A DNA stretch of 64,000 nucleotides from Chryseobacterium oleae (GCF_900115055.1 NZ_FOVD01000004.1:370849-434848), one strand, 5' to 3'. Counted from the first letter of the stretch, positions 17,269 to 26,691 are shown. Numbers and translations are program-made. The notes: generated from the sequence alone by a model not told the origin.

Positions 17269-18108
17269 ATGACAAGAAAGAATTTCATTAAAAGATTGGC
17301 GCAGCTTTCATTGATAGGAGTATTTCCTGCATTGTATTCATGGCAGATAGAACCTTTCTGGGTAGAATTTGTCCGAAGGAAGCTACCTATTAAAAATCTC
17401 CCACAAGCATTGGAAGGGAAAACATTGATGCAGATATCAGACCTCCATGTCGGAGACCGTTTCGACTGGAATTTCCTGATCGACTCTTTCCAGAAAGCCA
17501 AACAGTTTAATCCGGATTTTGTGGTCTACACCGGAGATTTCGTCAATCACGGAACATCAGAAGAGCAGAAAGACCTGGAAAAAGTAATGAAACAGGCAGT
17601 CTATGGAAAGCTGGCGACCTTCGGAATTCTGGGAAATCATGATTACGGAAAGAACTGGGACGATGTAGAATGCTCAGAAAACATCTGCGATATTCTCAAT
17701 GATTTTGGAGTCACGATGCTTAAAAATAGCAGTGAAGAAAGCCACGGACTGAACTTTATCGGGTTTGAAGACCTTTGGTCACCCAATTTCTATCCGGTAG
17801 AAGTGATGAAAAGCCATAATCCTTCAAAAGCCAATATCGTGCTTTGTCATAATCCGGATGCCTGCGACAGAGATATATGGAATGGTTATCAGGGCTGGAT
17901 TCTGAGCGGTCATACCCACGGAGGACAATGCCGAATTCCAGGCATCATCACACCGGTTCTTCCTGTAGAGAATAAAAAATATGTCTCAGGGGAAATAAAT
18001 CTTCAGGACGGAAGAATTCTGTATATCAACAGAGCTATCGGTCACTCTTTCCAGATAAGATTTATGGTCCGTCCGGAAATTACCGTCTTTACCCTAACGC
18101 AAGCTTAA
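17269..18108 (+). CDS. Metallophosphoesterase (YkuE-like)
   Basis: 279 aa from the ATG at 17269; a GTG directly before it is the alternative start. The calcineurin-like motifs are in order: ISDLHVGD, VYTGDFVN, GNHDYG, CHNPDACD and SGHTHGGQ. The N-terminal hydrophobic stretch (LAQLSLIGVFPALYSW) probably anchors or exports the protein. The family hydrolyses phosphodiester or phosphomonoester bonds with a di-metal centre; YkuE-type members are thought to act at the membrane surface. The substrate is unknown. Confidence 0.88.
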   Translation: MTRKNFIKRLAQLSLIGVFPALYSWQIEPFWVEFVRRKLPIKNLPQALEGKTLMQISDLHVGDRFDWNFLIDSFQKAKQFNPDFVVYTGDFVNHGTSEEQKDLEKVMKQAVYGKLATFGILGNHDYGKNWDDVECSENICDILNDFGVTMLKNSSEESHGLNFIGFEDLWSPNFYPVEVMKSHNPSKANIVLCHNPDACDRDIWNGYQGWILSGHTHGGQCRIPGIITPVLPVENKKYVSGEINLQDGRILYINRAIGHSFQIRFMVRPEITVFTLTQA

Positions 18109-18120
18109 AATATTGTATCG

Positions 18121-18420
18121 ATGAAAGATCATCAAATAATAAACCTTGGAAAATACATTTTCGGAATATGTATTTTACTTGGAAATGTCTTTTTCTCCGG
18201 GTATTTCATCACTGAAAACGCTTGGTTTATGCAATGGGGAATCGTTTTTCTTGTCTATGGAATACTAGTCAATCTTCTTGCGGTGATCGGTCTGCTTCTT
18301 TACGGATTTGCTGAAAAACTTAAAATGAATGCCTGTTTAATGGCGATAGGCTTAATCATGTTCAATGTACCACTCGGGTTCCTCTATGTTATGTTAGGAA
18401 TTAATCTAATATTTAAATAA
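18121..18420 (+). CDS. Small membrane protein, paralogue of 18926
   Basis: 99 aa with three hydrophobic segments. The pattern GYFITENAWFMQWGIVFLVY, then VNLLAVIGLLLY, then NVPLGFLYVMLGI lines up with GYLITKAELLMVFGFYYVII, VNLLVLLYELME and NIPVTILYMGILI in the protein at 18926. The two genes therefore look like an old duplication around the Coq4-like gene. The function is unknown. Confidence 0.72.
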   Translation: MKDHQIINLGKYIFGICILLGNVFFSGYFITENAWFMQWGIVFLVYGILVNLLAVIGLLLYGFAEKLKMNACLMAIGLIMFNVPLGFLYVMLGINLIFK

Positions 18421-18426
18421 TACATT

Positions 18427-18912
18427 ATGAAAAAAGTACGTGTTCAATTTCTGCTTTTTGTCTACGATAAAACCCAGAAACTTTACAGAAAATATTTTAA
18501 AAAGAAAAAAAGACAGTGGCAGTTCAACGAAGAACAGCTGCTGCAATTCCAGGAAGATTCTTTAGGACGAAAACTGGGCGAATTCTATAAAAAGCACGGG
18601 TTCTCCATGATCCCGAAAATGGAGGACCACGACGTCCATCACCTGATCACCGGATGTGGAACCCACTTCGAAGATGAGGTGGCGATGCAGTATCTGCTGC
18701 TTGGAAACGGTAAACTGAATGCCCATTTGCTGGCTGCTGTTGTATTGGGAACCCTCATCCTTCCGGAATATCTGAAACTGTATATGAAAGCATATCGGAA
18801 AGGGCAGAGCATGAGACCCTTTTACCACTGGGATTTTGAAAGCCTTTTGTGGCAGAATTTCGATCACCTGAAAGACTATATCCAACAGAAAGAAACAGCA
18901 CCGCTCTATTAA
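18427..18912 (+). CDS. Coq4-like family protein
   Basis: 161 aa. The metal-binding signature of COQ4, HDxxH-x11-E, is present as HDVHHLITGCGTHFEDE (residues about 69-85). Eukaryotic COQ4 works in coenzyme Q biosynthesis (C1 decarboxylation and hydroxylation). Flavobacteria use menaquinone, so the bacterial relative here probably does something else. It starts 6 bp after the small membrane protein and is followed by its paralogue, which suggests a membrane-linked complex. Confidence 0.78.
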   Translation: MKKVRVQFLLFVYDKTQKLYRKYFKKKKRQWQFNEEQLLQFQEDSLGRKLGEFYKKHGFSMIPKMEDHDVHHLITGCGTHFEDEVAMQYLLLGNGKLNAHLLAAVVLGTLILPEYLKLYMKAYRKGQSMRPFYHWDFESLLWQNFDHLKDYIQQKETAPLY

Positions 18913-18925
18913 TGATAAGTCAGTC

Positions 18926-19222
18926 ATGACGAAAATAAAATATACTGCGCTTGGCAGAAATACTTTTCTTATCTCGTTTTTATCAGGAACCTTACTTTTA
19001 ATGGGTTACCTGATCACGAAAGCAGAACTTCTGATGGTCTTCGGGTTCTACTATGTCATCATTGCAGCGGTAGTCAATTTGCTTGTGTTATTATATGAGC
19101 TTATGGAATTCCTGACCCATATTCCGGATAAGAAATCCTCCGGAAACTCTGTACTCCTTCTTTTGGTCAATATTCCCGTCACCATCCTCTATATGGGCAT
19201 CCTCATTGATTTTAAACTATAA
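18926..19222 (+). CDS. Small membrane protein, paralogue of 18121
   Basis: 98 aa with three hydrophobic segments and the same spacing of GYLIT, VNLL and NIP motifs as the protein at 18121. It starts 13 bp after the Coq4-like gene. No known domain. Confidence 0.72.
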   Translation: MTKIKYTALGRNTFLISFLSGTLLLMGYLITKAELLMVFGFYYVIIAAVVNLLVLLYELMEFLTHIPDKKSSGNSVLLLLVNIPVTILYMGILIDFKL

Positions 19223-19286
19223 ATCTATTTACTTTTTAAATTTTAAATCTTTCAATCTTTCAATCAAAAATTTAACATCTCCCATC

Positions 19287-20660
19287 ATGAAAACACATCA
19301 CTATATATTCCTTACAGCCGCCTCGTTCGTCATCGTATTCTACGATCAGGACATTGGATTGAATCTCGGTATTCTTGCCATTGTTTACGCATTGCTTACT
19401 TTGTTCAAAACGCCTGAGAGAAACAGGACCAGAACTTTTCTGATACTTTTTGTTACAAGTATCCTGTCAAGCTTTGCTTTTATCTGGTACAGAGATTTCC
19501 CATCCTTGCTGGCGGTTGTAAGTTCCATTCTTTTGCTGGGCTACCGCTCAAGAAACAGAAAGCTTAAAATACTGTTCCTGATCCCGGTTTTTATCATCAA
19601 CAGCTTCACTTCCATTTTCAGGTTCTTCATCTTTGATGCATGGCTGCCGAAAAGGAACGTTTCCGGCGTGTGGCAGAAAACATTGGCTTTCGTTGTGATT
19701 CCGCTTGTATTTATTTCTATATTTTTCGGGATCTATTCTGCGGGAAGTGATCATTTTGCGGCACTTTTTACAGATTATGAACTGGATATTAATGTGTGGC
19801 AACTGTTATGTCTTTCGGTTCTGGGCTTTTTTATTGCGTTCAATTACTGGAATTATGCAGTGGAAAGATTTATCTATAAAAAGAATTATCTGCTGGACGA
19901 TAATTTTAATGATCAGTCTAAAGTTCAGAAGGCCACATATTCTTTCCTTGATCTGGATGCAGAGCGAACCAGCGGTGTAATCTCTTTCTTTTGTCTGAAT
20001 ATTTTACTGGTATTCTTCATTATCACTTACAATTATGAACAGTTTTATGAAGTTTCAAAAACGCCGGTCCAGCTTTCGGAAGAAACACATGAAAGAGTGA
20101 ATGCCGTGATCATGTCAATTGTGATGGCCGTTATGGTGATTATGTTCTATTTTAAATCCGGATTCAATTTTGATCCGAAAGCAAAGCTAATGAAAATGCT
20201 GGCCAGAATCTGGATCATTCTGAATGCTGTTCTGGTACTGTCCGCAGCACTAAAAAATTATGAGTACATCATCACCTACGGATTTACTTACAAAAGGCTG
20301 GGCGTATTTGCTTTTCTCCTGCTGGCGCTGATTGGTCTGGCTCTTACGTTGATTAAAATTCAAAAGCAAAAAAGAAATGCATTCCTGTTTAATGGGATGA
20401 CCTGGTATTTTTATGGAACAATTTTGGCTTGCAGTTATGTCAACTGGGGCGGAATCATTACCTCCCAGAATATGAAGCGTAAAGATTTTGCCGTGGAATA
20501 TCACCTTGAGCAAATCAGTTTCAGTGAAAGAAGGCTTCTGAAGTATGCGGATGAAAAGAAAGATCTGCAGCTTAAAAAGAAAATACTTGAAAAAGTAAAA
20601 GAAGAAAAAGCCAAGCCTTTCCTTTCAAAAATCCTTTACTATGAAACATTAAAAGAGTAG
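19287..20660 (+). CDS. DUF4173 domain-containing membrane protein
   Basis: 457 aa from the ATG at 19287 (MKTHHYIFLTAASFVIV). The open frame extends to 19206, but that part overlaps the previous gene and is not hydrophobic in the right way. About ten transmembrane segments. The motif IFFGIYSAGSDHFAALF after the fifth or sixth helix and NYWNYAVERFIYKKN are what I associate with DUF4173. The tail (residues about 430-457) is a charged cytoplasmic helix. The function is unknown; it is the largest membrane component of this gene run. Confidence 0.8.
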   Translation: MKTHHYIFLTAASFVIVFYDQDIGLNLGILAIVYALLTLFKTPERNRTRTFLILFVTSILSSFAFIWYRDFPSLLAVVSSILLLGYRSRNRKLKILFLIPVFIINSFTSIFRFFIFDAWLPKRNVSGVWQKTLAFVVIPLVFISIFFGIYSAGSDHFAALFTDYELDINVWQLLCLSVLGFFIAFNYWNYAVERFIYKKNYLLDDNFNDQSKVQKATYSFLDLDAERTSGVISFFCLNILLVFFIITYNYEQFYEVSKTPVQLSEETHERVNAVIMSIVMAVMVIMFYFKSGFNFDPKAKLMKMLARIWIILNAVLVLSAALKNYEYIITYGFTYKRLGVFAFLLLALIGLALTLIKIQKQKRNAFLFNGMTWYFYGTILACSYVNWGGIITSQNMKRKDFAVEYHLEQISFSERRLLKYADEKKDLQLKKKILEKVKEEKAKPFLSKILYYETLKE

Positions 20661-20665
20661 TTATT

Positions 20666-21205
20666 ATGAAAAAATCCTTATTGTTAATTCCATTGATTAT
20701 TATTTCATGTAAAAAAGAAGCGAACATTACAGAAGCTCCGAACAGAGACTCTGCCGTGATAACAGAAATGCCGGACGCTGCCGCTAAAGCAGATTCAGCT
20801 GCCATCAGAAAGCAAGATTCAATCATTAACAATGCTCCCGTTACCAAAGAAGTACTGCGCAAAGGCGTTATGAGAAGTGAAAAAGAAGGCCAGATCGTAA
20901 GAACGGCAGATGCATCTCAGCTTCCTTTCACATTGGGAGAAGAATTCACGAAAGACGGTCAGGAACTTGTTTTAAAATTGACCCATTATGACAAACCGAC
21001 TATTAAAGCCAAAATTTCAACGAATGAAAAAGACTTTAATATCAGATTTAACCAGATCAAACTTCCCAACGGAGATTATGACGGACCATTCAGCAGAGAA
21101 ATCACTTACCAAACTAAAGGTACCGGAGAAGTCTGGCTGATTATCGGGAAAAGCAATATGGCTTCCGGAAATACAAAAGGAAGTTTTAATGTAAGTGTAG
21201 AGTAA
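20666..21205 (+). CDS. Hypothetical lipoprotein
   Basis: 179 aa. The lipobox IISC (Cys about residue 15) ends a short signal peptide, followed by KKEAN and a low-complexity Ala/Asp-rich linker. The C-terminal 90 residues look beta-rich (FNIRFNQIKLPNGDYDGPFSREITYQ). It starts 5 bp after the DUF4173 gene, so it is translationally close to it. No family recognised. Confidence 0.75.
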   Translation: MKKSLLLIPLIIISCKKEANITEAPNRDSAVITEMPDAAAKADSAAIRKQDSIINNAPVTKEVLRKGVMRSEKEGQIVRTADASQLPFTLGEEFTKDGQELVLKLTHYDKPTIKAKISTNEKDFNIRFNQIKLPNGDYDGPFSREITYQTKGTGEVWLIIGKSNMASGNTKGSFNVSVE

Positions 21206-21258
21206 GTTTTATCCCTTTGGTATAATTTCTGCAAACTCATTACTAAAGTTTAAAAGTT

Positions 21259-21771
21259 ATGAAAAATATATGGTTAATGACGGCAGCAGTTTCAGCAGTA
21301 GTAGTCAGCTGTGGAACAGTGCAGTCACTGGTCCAGAACACATTCCCTTATACGGCCAATGTTTTGGTGTCTACGGGAGTTCCGGCCGATAAAGAAGTTT
21401 CCTCAACATCTACAGCGACCAATGTGCAGACATGGTTTGGAGGAAACAATAATGCGAAAATCAAAGATGTAAGAATTTCTGATGCTAAAATCTCCGTAGT
21501 GTCTCCTTCAGGTGGAAACTTAAGCGCAGTAAAATCTGTGAAAGTATATGTTTCATCCAGCGGGACTGGAGAGAAATTAGTGGCATCCCGTTCCAATATT
21601 ACAACAGATTCTTCGAGTTTAAATCTTGATCTTAATGATACAGGATATTTAGATGAGGTCGTAAAAAGTTCAGGACTGACCGTAAGAACAGTCTACGAAT
21701 TAAAAAATCAGACGACTTCGGATATGAATCTTAAAATAGCACTGAATTTCAACAGTGTTCCAGCGAAATAA
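21259..21771 (+). CDS. Hypothetical lipoprotein
   Basis: 170 aa. The lipobox VVSC (Cys about residue 18) is followed by GTVQSLVQNTFPYTANVLVSTGVPADKEVSS. The rest is Ser/Thr-rich and beta-strand-rich, with no cysteine after the lipid anchor. I do not recognise it. It ends at a strong terminator shared with the convergent ACT-domain gene. Confidence 0.75.
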   Translation: MKNIWLMTAAVSAVVVSCGTVQSLVQNTFPYTANVLVSTGVPADKEVSSTSTATNVQTWFGGNNNAKIKDVRISDAKISVVSPSGGNLSAVKSVKVYVSSSGTGEKLVASRSNITTDSSSLNLDLNDTGYLDEVVKSSGLTVRTVYELKNQTTSDMNLKIALNFNSVPAK

Positions 21772-21792
21772 TTTTTGTACCGTTTAAAACAG

Positions 21793-21828
21793 AATAGGCT
21801 GTCCTGAAAAGGCAGCCTATTTTTTTTA
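21793..21828 (+). terminator. Intrinsic terminator, convergent
   Basis: The stem AATAGGCTG / (G)CAGCCTATT with a loop of about 9 nt is followed by a T-run. It separates the lipoprotein gene from the minus-strand ACT-domain gene. Confidence 0.8.
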
Positions 21829-21834
21829 AAGTTT

Positions 21835-22227
21835 TTATTCAGATAATTGGGTCAGGACTTTAAGCGCCTTTTCAATATCTCTTGTATTTACGAAAATATG
21901 GTCATGGTAATACGCTGCCACAACATTACAGCTGATGCCGTTTTCAGAAAGCACTTTTGAAAAAGCAGCCGTTAATCCTACCGCTTCCAGGGAAGAATGT
22001 ACAGTCAGTGTTATCCATGACATGACAACAGAATAGTCCAGCTGTAGTCTGTCTGCAATTTCTTTTTTTAGAATAAGGGTAAATCCTTCTTCCTCCCTGA
22101 AGAACATTTCAATTTCATTCAAATCAAAACCTTCTGTACTTTTCGTGGTACAAAAAACATAGTCACCCGGATTGTGCTGGGGTTTCATACTTTTTAAAAG
22201 CTTTCCTAAATCTGTTTCTCCGTTCAT
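21835..22227 (-). CDS. ACT domain-containing protein
   Basis: 130 aa. The C-terminal half (residues about 65-130) has the beta-alpha-beta pattern of an ACT domain: SWITLTVHSSLEAVGLTAAFSKVLSENGISCNVVAAYYHDHIFV. The N-terminal half (DYVFCTTKS, LILKKEIAD) is the partner segment seen in the small stand-alone ACT proteins. ACT domains bind amino acids or related ligands; no enzyme domain is attached, so a ligand-sensing role is inferred. Confidence 0.82.
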   Translation of the reverse strand: MNGETDLGKLLKSMKPQHNPGDYVFCTTKSTEGFDLNEIEMFFREEEGFTLILKKEIADRLQLDYSVVMSWITLTVHSSLEAVGLTAAFSKVLSENGISCNVVAAYYHDHIFVNTRDIEKALKVLTQLSE

Positions 22228-22696
22228 TCTTGATTGATATTAAAAAGAAAACAAGATACATCTATTTTTATGACCAGTTTCAAAACTCTGGGTGCAGATA
22301 TATTTTTTTTAACATAAAGGAATTGATTCAATTCAGAAGACACTATAAATAAAAAAATGAGCCACAATCTCTCACAGATTATTTTCGCATATCATAGTCG
22401 TGTTATTTGTGAAATTATTTGTGAAATTTGTGTTTAAAAACATTTCATCTTTGAAATCTTTGATTAAAAATGGATTAAGCAGACGCTATATTCGACAGCT
22501 TTATCTACGACGAAGTCCAACTCTTTGCTTCCTCCAATTCAAAAGCATTTTTCATAGAACTTTGCGTGGAAAAATTTCATCTCTTCCCCAAGTTTTTTGG
22601 GTGATCCTATTTTACAGTTTTTAAAAGTAAAATGAGGCGATCCGAATCCGGATCACCTCATTATTTTCATTAAATAGGTATGAATGTTTTGTGATA
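22228..22696. other. Gene-poor interval with degenerate dispersed repeat
   Basis: No convincing gene. Around 22400-22435 there are short direct repeats (TTATTTGTGAAA, then ATTTGTGAAA, then TTTGTG). With the preceding GAGCCACAATCTCTCACAGATTA in part, this looks like a decayed intergenic repeat. An open frame of 74 codons at 22400-22624 lacks any recognisable protein pattern. Confidence 0.4.
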
Positions 22697-24349
22697 TTAC
22701 AGTTTGGTGAATTTTTCAACCACTCTTCTCTGTCCTTCAGTAATATTGATGATATATTGACCGGTAGGAAGATTCGAAGTATTGATCTTTTCATCCGGTG
22801 AAACTGAACCTTTTGTAACGGTTCTTCCATGCATATTGATGATCTCGAAATCAAGTTTTTTATCGTCATTGCTATGAATGGCAACAGAGCTGGTCACAGG
22901 ATTAGGGTAGATCTTAATTTCTAAAGGAGCTTGTACTTTTACGCTCGCTTTAAGACTTCCTTCCAGTTGTAATATAGCATTTTTCACATTAGGAAAAGGA
23001 CCGATTTTTTGATTCACAACGGTACCGCCCTGAGGAATTCCTGTAGAGATTAACAGGTTTTTCATTGCAGCCGGAGTCATATACTGACCTGTAGTCTGAT
23101 AATAATAAGACTGGATCAGTGTCGCTGCAGAAGCTACCACTGGAGTGGCAGAGCTCGTTCCGCTGAAATAATTGTAAGTTCTGTTATTATCGTTGTCATA
23201 TTTTTGGTAAGATCCGTATCCTGCCGCAAGCACGTTGCTTCCCCAGCCCTGTACATCCACCCGGTTTCCGAATGTACTGAAGCTCAGTTTTGAATGGGTG
23301 GTATTCGGAGAACCTGCTCCCACAATGATGGCACCGCTGTTTCCTCTTGCTCTGTAAGCCGCATAAAAAGGATCATCAAGATTTTGATTTCCGTTTCCTG
23401 CCGCCGCAATGATAATGATTCCTGAATCTGTAGCTGCTTTTGTTAAGTCCCAGATTACGCTGTCATATTCTGCAGGACAGTACTGGCCGTCTTTCCCGCC
23501 GGTCTGCATTTCATACAAAATAATATCACCTGCCTGCGATGCATTGATGGATCTGCTCACTGCGGAAGCTCTGTTGTATCCCACAGTAGTCCATTCCATA
23601 TAGCCTTTGATTTGGGAGGCACTGTAAGCAGCTCCTGAAAGACCGATATTATCCTTTACAGAACCCAAAATACTTACCACAGCCGTTCCGTGATCACGGT
23701 AGTTATTGTTCGCTAATCCTGCATTCGGGCTATATCCCGGTTCCAGCTGAATAGAGTTTTGATTGGAAAGCATCTCGTGAGTTTTATAGAAACCATATTC
23801 TACATCGCGGATTCTGATATTCTGTCCTGTGATTCCTCTCGACCAGGCATATTTTGCATTAATTCCAGGATTGTCGTTGAGGTAGGTTTGAAGACTTTCA
23901 AGATCCGGAGTGGCTACAAAAGCTTTAACGAAAGGAGGTTCGATAGGCGTGCTGCTCATTACGGAAACATATTCCACTTCAGGGAATCTTTCAAGCGTGT
24001 GTGCCAGCTTTTCGGCGTCTTCATTGTTTTGTAAAGGAATATTGACTTTGAATATCCTTCTCAGTTTTTCAACAGACTCACCGGAGTTACCGTTGGCTCT
24101 GCTGTCTTTGATCATTTCGTCGAGTTTTCGGTCACTAAAACCAAAATCGTTGACAAACGAAATTCCATTGGTTTTGACAAATTCTGCCAGTTCCGGATTT
24201 CCGAGTGCTGCTTTTTCAGAAGTGATGTTTTTAGAAAAACATACATAAATGTTCGGGTTTGGCTTATCATTTTTCTCCGATGGATTCTGGCCGTAAGAAA
24301 GAATAAAGCCGAAAATAAATAAGGTGAAAAGTCTAATTTCTGTTCTCAT
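22697..24349 (-). CDS. S8 family subtilisin-like peptidase with T9SS type A sorting domain
   Basis: 550 aa. A signal peptide ends near SYGQ, and a propeptide-like region covers residues about 20-150. The catalytic triad motifs are present: Asp in RIRDVEYGF, His in RDHGTAVVSILG, and Ser in FSGTSSATPVVAS, with the oxyanion Asn in IIAAAGNGN. The C-terminus carries KIYPNPVTSSVAI and the GQYIINI-VVEKFTKL pattern of T9SS type A sorting domains. It is therefore a secreted or cell-surface serine protease exported by the T9SS. It stands alone. Confidence 0.93.
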   Translation of the reverse strand: MRTEIRLFTLFIFGFILSYGQNPSEKNDKPNPNIYVCFSKNITSEKAALGNPELAEFVKTNGISFVNDFGFSDRKLDEMIKDSRANGNSGESVEKLRRIFKVNIPLQNNEDAEKLAHTLERFPEVEYVSVMSSTPIEPPFVKAFVATPDLESLQTYLNDNPGINAKYAWSRGITGQNIRIRDVEYGFYKTHEMLSNQNSIQLEPGYSPNAGLANNNYRDHGTAVVSILGSVKDNIGLSGAAYSASQIKGYMEWTTVGYNRASAVSRSINASQAGDIILYEMQTGGKDGQYCPAEYDSVIWDLTKAATDSGIIIIAAAGNGNQNLDDPFYAAYRARGNSGAIIVGAGSPNTTHSKLSFSTFGNRVDVQGWGSNVLAAGYGSYQKYDNDNNRTYNYFSGTSSATPVVASAATLIQSYYYQTTGQYMTPAAMKNLLISTGIPQGGTVVNQKIGPFPNVKNAILQLEGSLKASVKVQAPLEIKIYPNPVTSSVAIHSNDDKKLDFEIINMHGRTVTKGSVSPDEKINTSNLPTGQYIINITEGQRRVVEKFTKL

Positions 24350-24567
24350 AATATCTTATTAAATGGTTGTTAACCAAATATATAATTTATATCACAGAAA
24401 AAGGAAAAATAGAATTAAATAAATGATTTTTATTGTATAGTTGTTAATTATAATGAATAATCAGTGTAAATGATAATAAAATAAAGTTAAATCACATTTT
24501 TGTGAAATTAAATTAATGTCAAAAGAATATGCGTATTCAATTAATGACAAACTATTGATAAGAAGAT

Positions 24568-25695
24568 TTAGTTGATATAATTCATTTTAAGAAGGAGTCT
24601 CCGGATATGACCGGTAATGAATTTATTATTATTTGTCAGCCAGACAATAGAAATGTTTTTTTCAGGAATCATGATGAGGTGGGATTTAAAACCTCCCTGA
24701 TCACCGGAATGCTCTATGACTTTTACATTCTCTTCTGTTGGGGTATCGGCGTAAAAACCTTTGTGTACAAACCAGGTTCCGGTGTGGTAAACCGGTTTTT
24801 TGCCATTCCACTGTTCCGGCTTATAAAGCGTTTTAGATGCTTCAATAACAGAACAGTTGGTAAACTTACACTGATTAATAGCTGTAATGTATTTTTTCAG
24901 ATCTTCAATGGAGCTCCAGACCCCTCCGTTTCCGGCAGCAGTAAAAGTAGGGTATTCACCATAGTCGTATTCCGTGTATACTTTATCTTTCAGGATATAA
25001 CCGTGGGCTACATTTTTTTCAGGATAGCTTCCGTCTGTAATACGGCTGCTCTTCATTCCGGCAGACTTGAAGATATTTTCACCGATGAAACGCTGCCATT
25101 TCATGCCACTCGTTTTTTCAATCACCAGCGCCAGTCCGTTATAGGCAGGATTCGAATATTTGAATTTTGTTCCCGGTTCAAATTCCAGTGAGTCTGCAGA
25201 TTTTAGAGGTCTGAAATTCTCCTCATCCTTTGCGGTCAGGTAAAAGATGCTGTCTTTCTCCACATGTCTGAGATCCGGAAGCCCGGAACTGTGAGTAAGA
25301 ACATGGCGGAGTTTAATTTTAGAAGCAATATCCTTATTCTTAAAATCCGGAAAAAATTTCAGCAGGTTGTCATCTGTTGAAAGCTTATGTCGGTCCTGAA
25401 GCATCAGAATACCATAGGAGACAAAAGTTTTAGTAATAGAACCAAGGTTCGCGACTGTTTTTGTTGTGAATTTTTCCTTAGTCTTCAGATCAGCCAGCCC
25501 GAAAGAATTTTCATACAAAACCTTATTTCCCTGCTGGATCAGAATAGCACCGCCCGGTTCGTCTGCTTTGAAAAGTTCTGAAAACGCAGAATCTAATTTT
25601 GATTTTAAAAGTTCCTCACGGCTCTGAGCAAAACAGGGCATCTGAATACTGAAAATGAATAAAAGTCCGGATATTAATTTAAAACGAAGATGCAT
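24568..25695 (-). CDS. Serine hydrolase, beta-lactamase/class C penicillin-binding-like
   Basis: 375 aa with a signal peptide ending near CFAQ. The active-site motifs are SITK (SxxK, about residue 86), YSN (YxN, about residue 180) and HSG (about residue 330), with GLPDLRH after the second helix as in this family. The substrate may be a peptide, ester or beta-lactam; no beta-lactamase-specific residues can be claimed. The motif order and length fit a periplasmic DD-peptidase- or esterase-like enzyme. Confidence 0.88.
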   Translation of the reverse strand: MHLRFKLISGLLFIFSIQMPCFAQSREELLKSKLDSAFSELFKADEPGGAILIQQGNKVLYENSFGLADLKTKEKFTTKTVANLGSITKTFVSYGILMLQDRHKLSTDDNLLKFFPDFKNKDIASKIKLRHVLTHSSGLPDLRHVEKDSIFYLTAKDEENFRPLKSADSLEFEPGTKFKYSNPAYNGLALVIEKTSGMKWQRFIGENIFKSAGMKSSRITDGSYPEKNVAHGYILKDKVYTEYDYGEYPTFTAAGNGGVWSSIEDLKKYITAINQCKFTNCSVIEASKTLYKPEQWNGKKPVYHTGTWFVHKGFYADTPTEENVKVIEHSGDQGGFKSHLIMIPEKNISIVWLTNNNKFITGHIRRLLLKMNYIN

Positions 25696-25767
25696 GAATA
25701 AGGTGTTTTTTTAATCTTAAGGTTAGCGAAACGGAGCTGTAGCTGTAAATATTTTCTTTCTGAATGA

Positions 25768-26217
25768 TCAGCTTTTTGTGATGGAATCCATGACAATCGT
25801 CACCGGACCATCATTGATAAGAGAGACTTTCATATCCGCTCCGAAAATACCGCTTTCGGTTTTCAGTCCTGATTTAGCGATTTCTTCTTTGAAATAATCA
25901 AAAAGTGGAATGGCTTTATCCGGTTTTGCAGCTTTGATGAAAGAAGGGCGATTGCCTTTTTTGTAATCCGCGATCAGAGTGAATTGGCTGATACAAAGAA
26001 TTTCTCCTGAAATATCTTTAACAGAAAGATTAAGTTTATCATCTTCATCACCGAAAATCCTGAGGTTTAAAATCTTTTGAACCAGCCAGTCTGCATCTGC
26101 TTTTTCATCATTTTCATCAATGCCGGTCAGCAGCATCAGTCCTTTCCCGATTTCCCCGACAATTTTTCCGTCCACTTTTACACTAGCCTCCGAAACTCTC
26201 TGTATAACAATCTTCAT
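25768..26217 (-). CDS. dtd: D-aminoacyl-tRNA deacylase
   Basis: 149 aa, the usual length. The N-terminus MKIVIQRVSEASVKV, the catalytic SQFTL motif (about residue 78) and the C-terminal NDGPVTI (NxGP) motif identify Dtd, which hydrolyses D-amino acids from mischarged tRNA. It is 1 bp from the end of the upstream lipoprotein gene, so the two are probably cotranscribed. Confidence 0.96.
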   Translation of the reverse strand: MKIVIQRVSEASVKVDGKIVGEIGKGLMLLTGIDENDEKADADWLVQKILNLRIFGDEDDKLNLSVKDISGEILCISQFTLIADYKKGNRPSFIKAAKPDKAIPLFDYFKEEIAKSGLKTESGIFGADMKVSLINDGPVTIVMDSITKS

Positions 26218-26218
26218 T

Positions 26219-26674
26219 TTAGTAATAAATATTTAAATTTTTAGTAGCAGGATCATAATTATTAAGATAGGTTTTAGGTGGAAGAGAAGTCGGTGAACCA
26301 GACTGCGGCTCGCCAGTTCTCAGAATCCATTTGGTGTTATCCTTAGGACATAGAATGCTGATATTGTCTTTTACTTCTAGGGTGGTGTTGCTGTCGGGGC
26401 ATAGATGTGGTGCATTCCTGTCATAGACTTTAAAGTTTTCTCCCACACGCACTATGATCAGTCCTCTTGTTCCGGACTGCTGCTCGTTTACGTAAATCCA
26501 GCCTCCGTCATAAGTCAGATTGTAGTAAGCAGGCAGGTTCAGATTTAAAGTTACATTGATAGGGTTGCTGGGAAAACAGCTCACGGTGTCTTCTCTGCTT
26601 CCGCATGAGTTTATAGTTAAAATACTGAAAATCAGCATCGTTAAAATAGAAAGGATTGAAAAAGTTTTTTTCAT
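26219..26674 (-). CDS. Lipoprotein with degenerate Rieske-like fold
   Basis: 151 aa with a lipobox (INSC, Cys about residue 24). The stretch NAPHLCPDSNTTLEV, then ILCPKDNTKW, resembles the two cluster loops of a Rieske domain (CxH and CPxH followed by an aromatic). However, the first Cys is Ala and the second His is Asp, so a 2Fe-2S cluster is unlikely to be bound. The family assignment is from pattern only. The gene lies directly upstream of dtd. Confidence 0.65.
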   Translation of the reverse strand: MKKTFSILSILTMLIFSILTINSCGSREDTVSCFPSNPINVTLNLNLPAYYNLTYDGGWIYVNEQQSGTRGLIIVRVGENFKVYDRNAPHLCPDSNTTLEVKDNISILCPKDNTKWILRTGEPQSGSPTSLPPKTYLNNYDPATKNLNIYY

Positions 26675-26691
26675 TTCAATTTAAATTTTTA

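Noticed and set aside
22400..22624. Open frame of 74 codons in the gap before the S8 peptidase
   Set aside because: It runs through short direct repeats and has an Arg/Phe/Ser-rich composition with no domain; more likely decayed repeat sequence.
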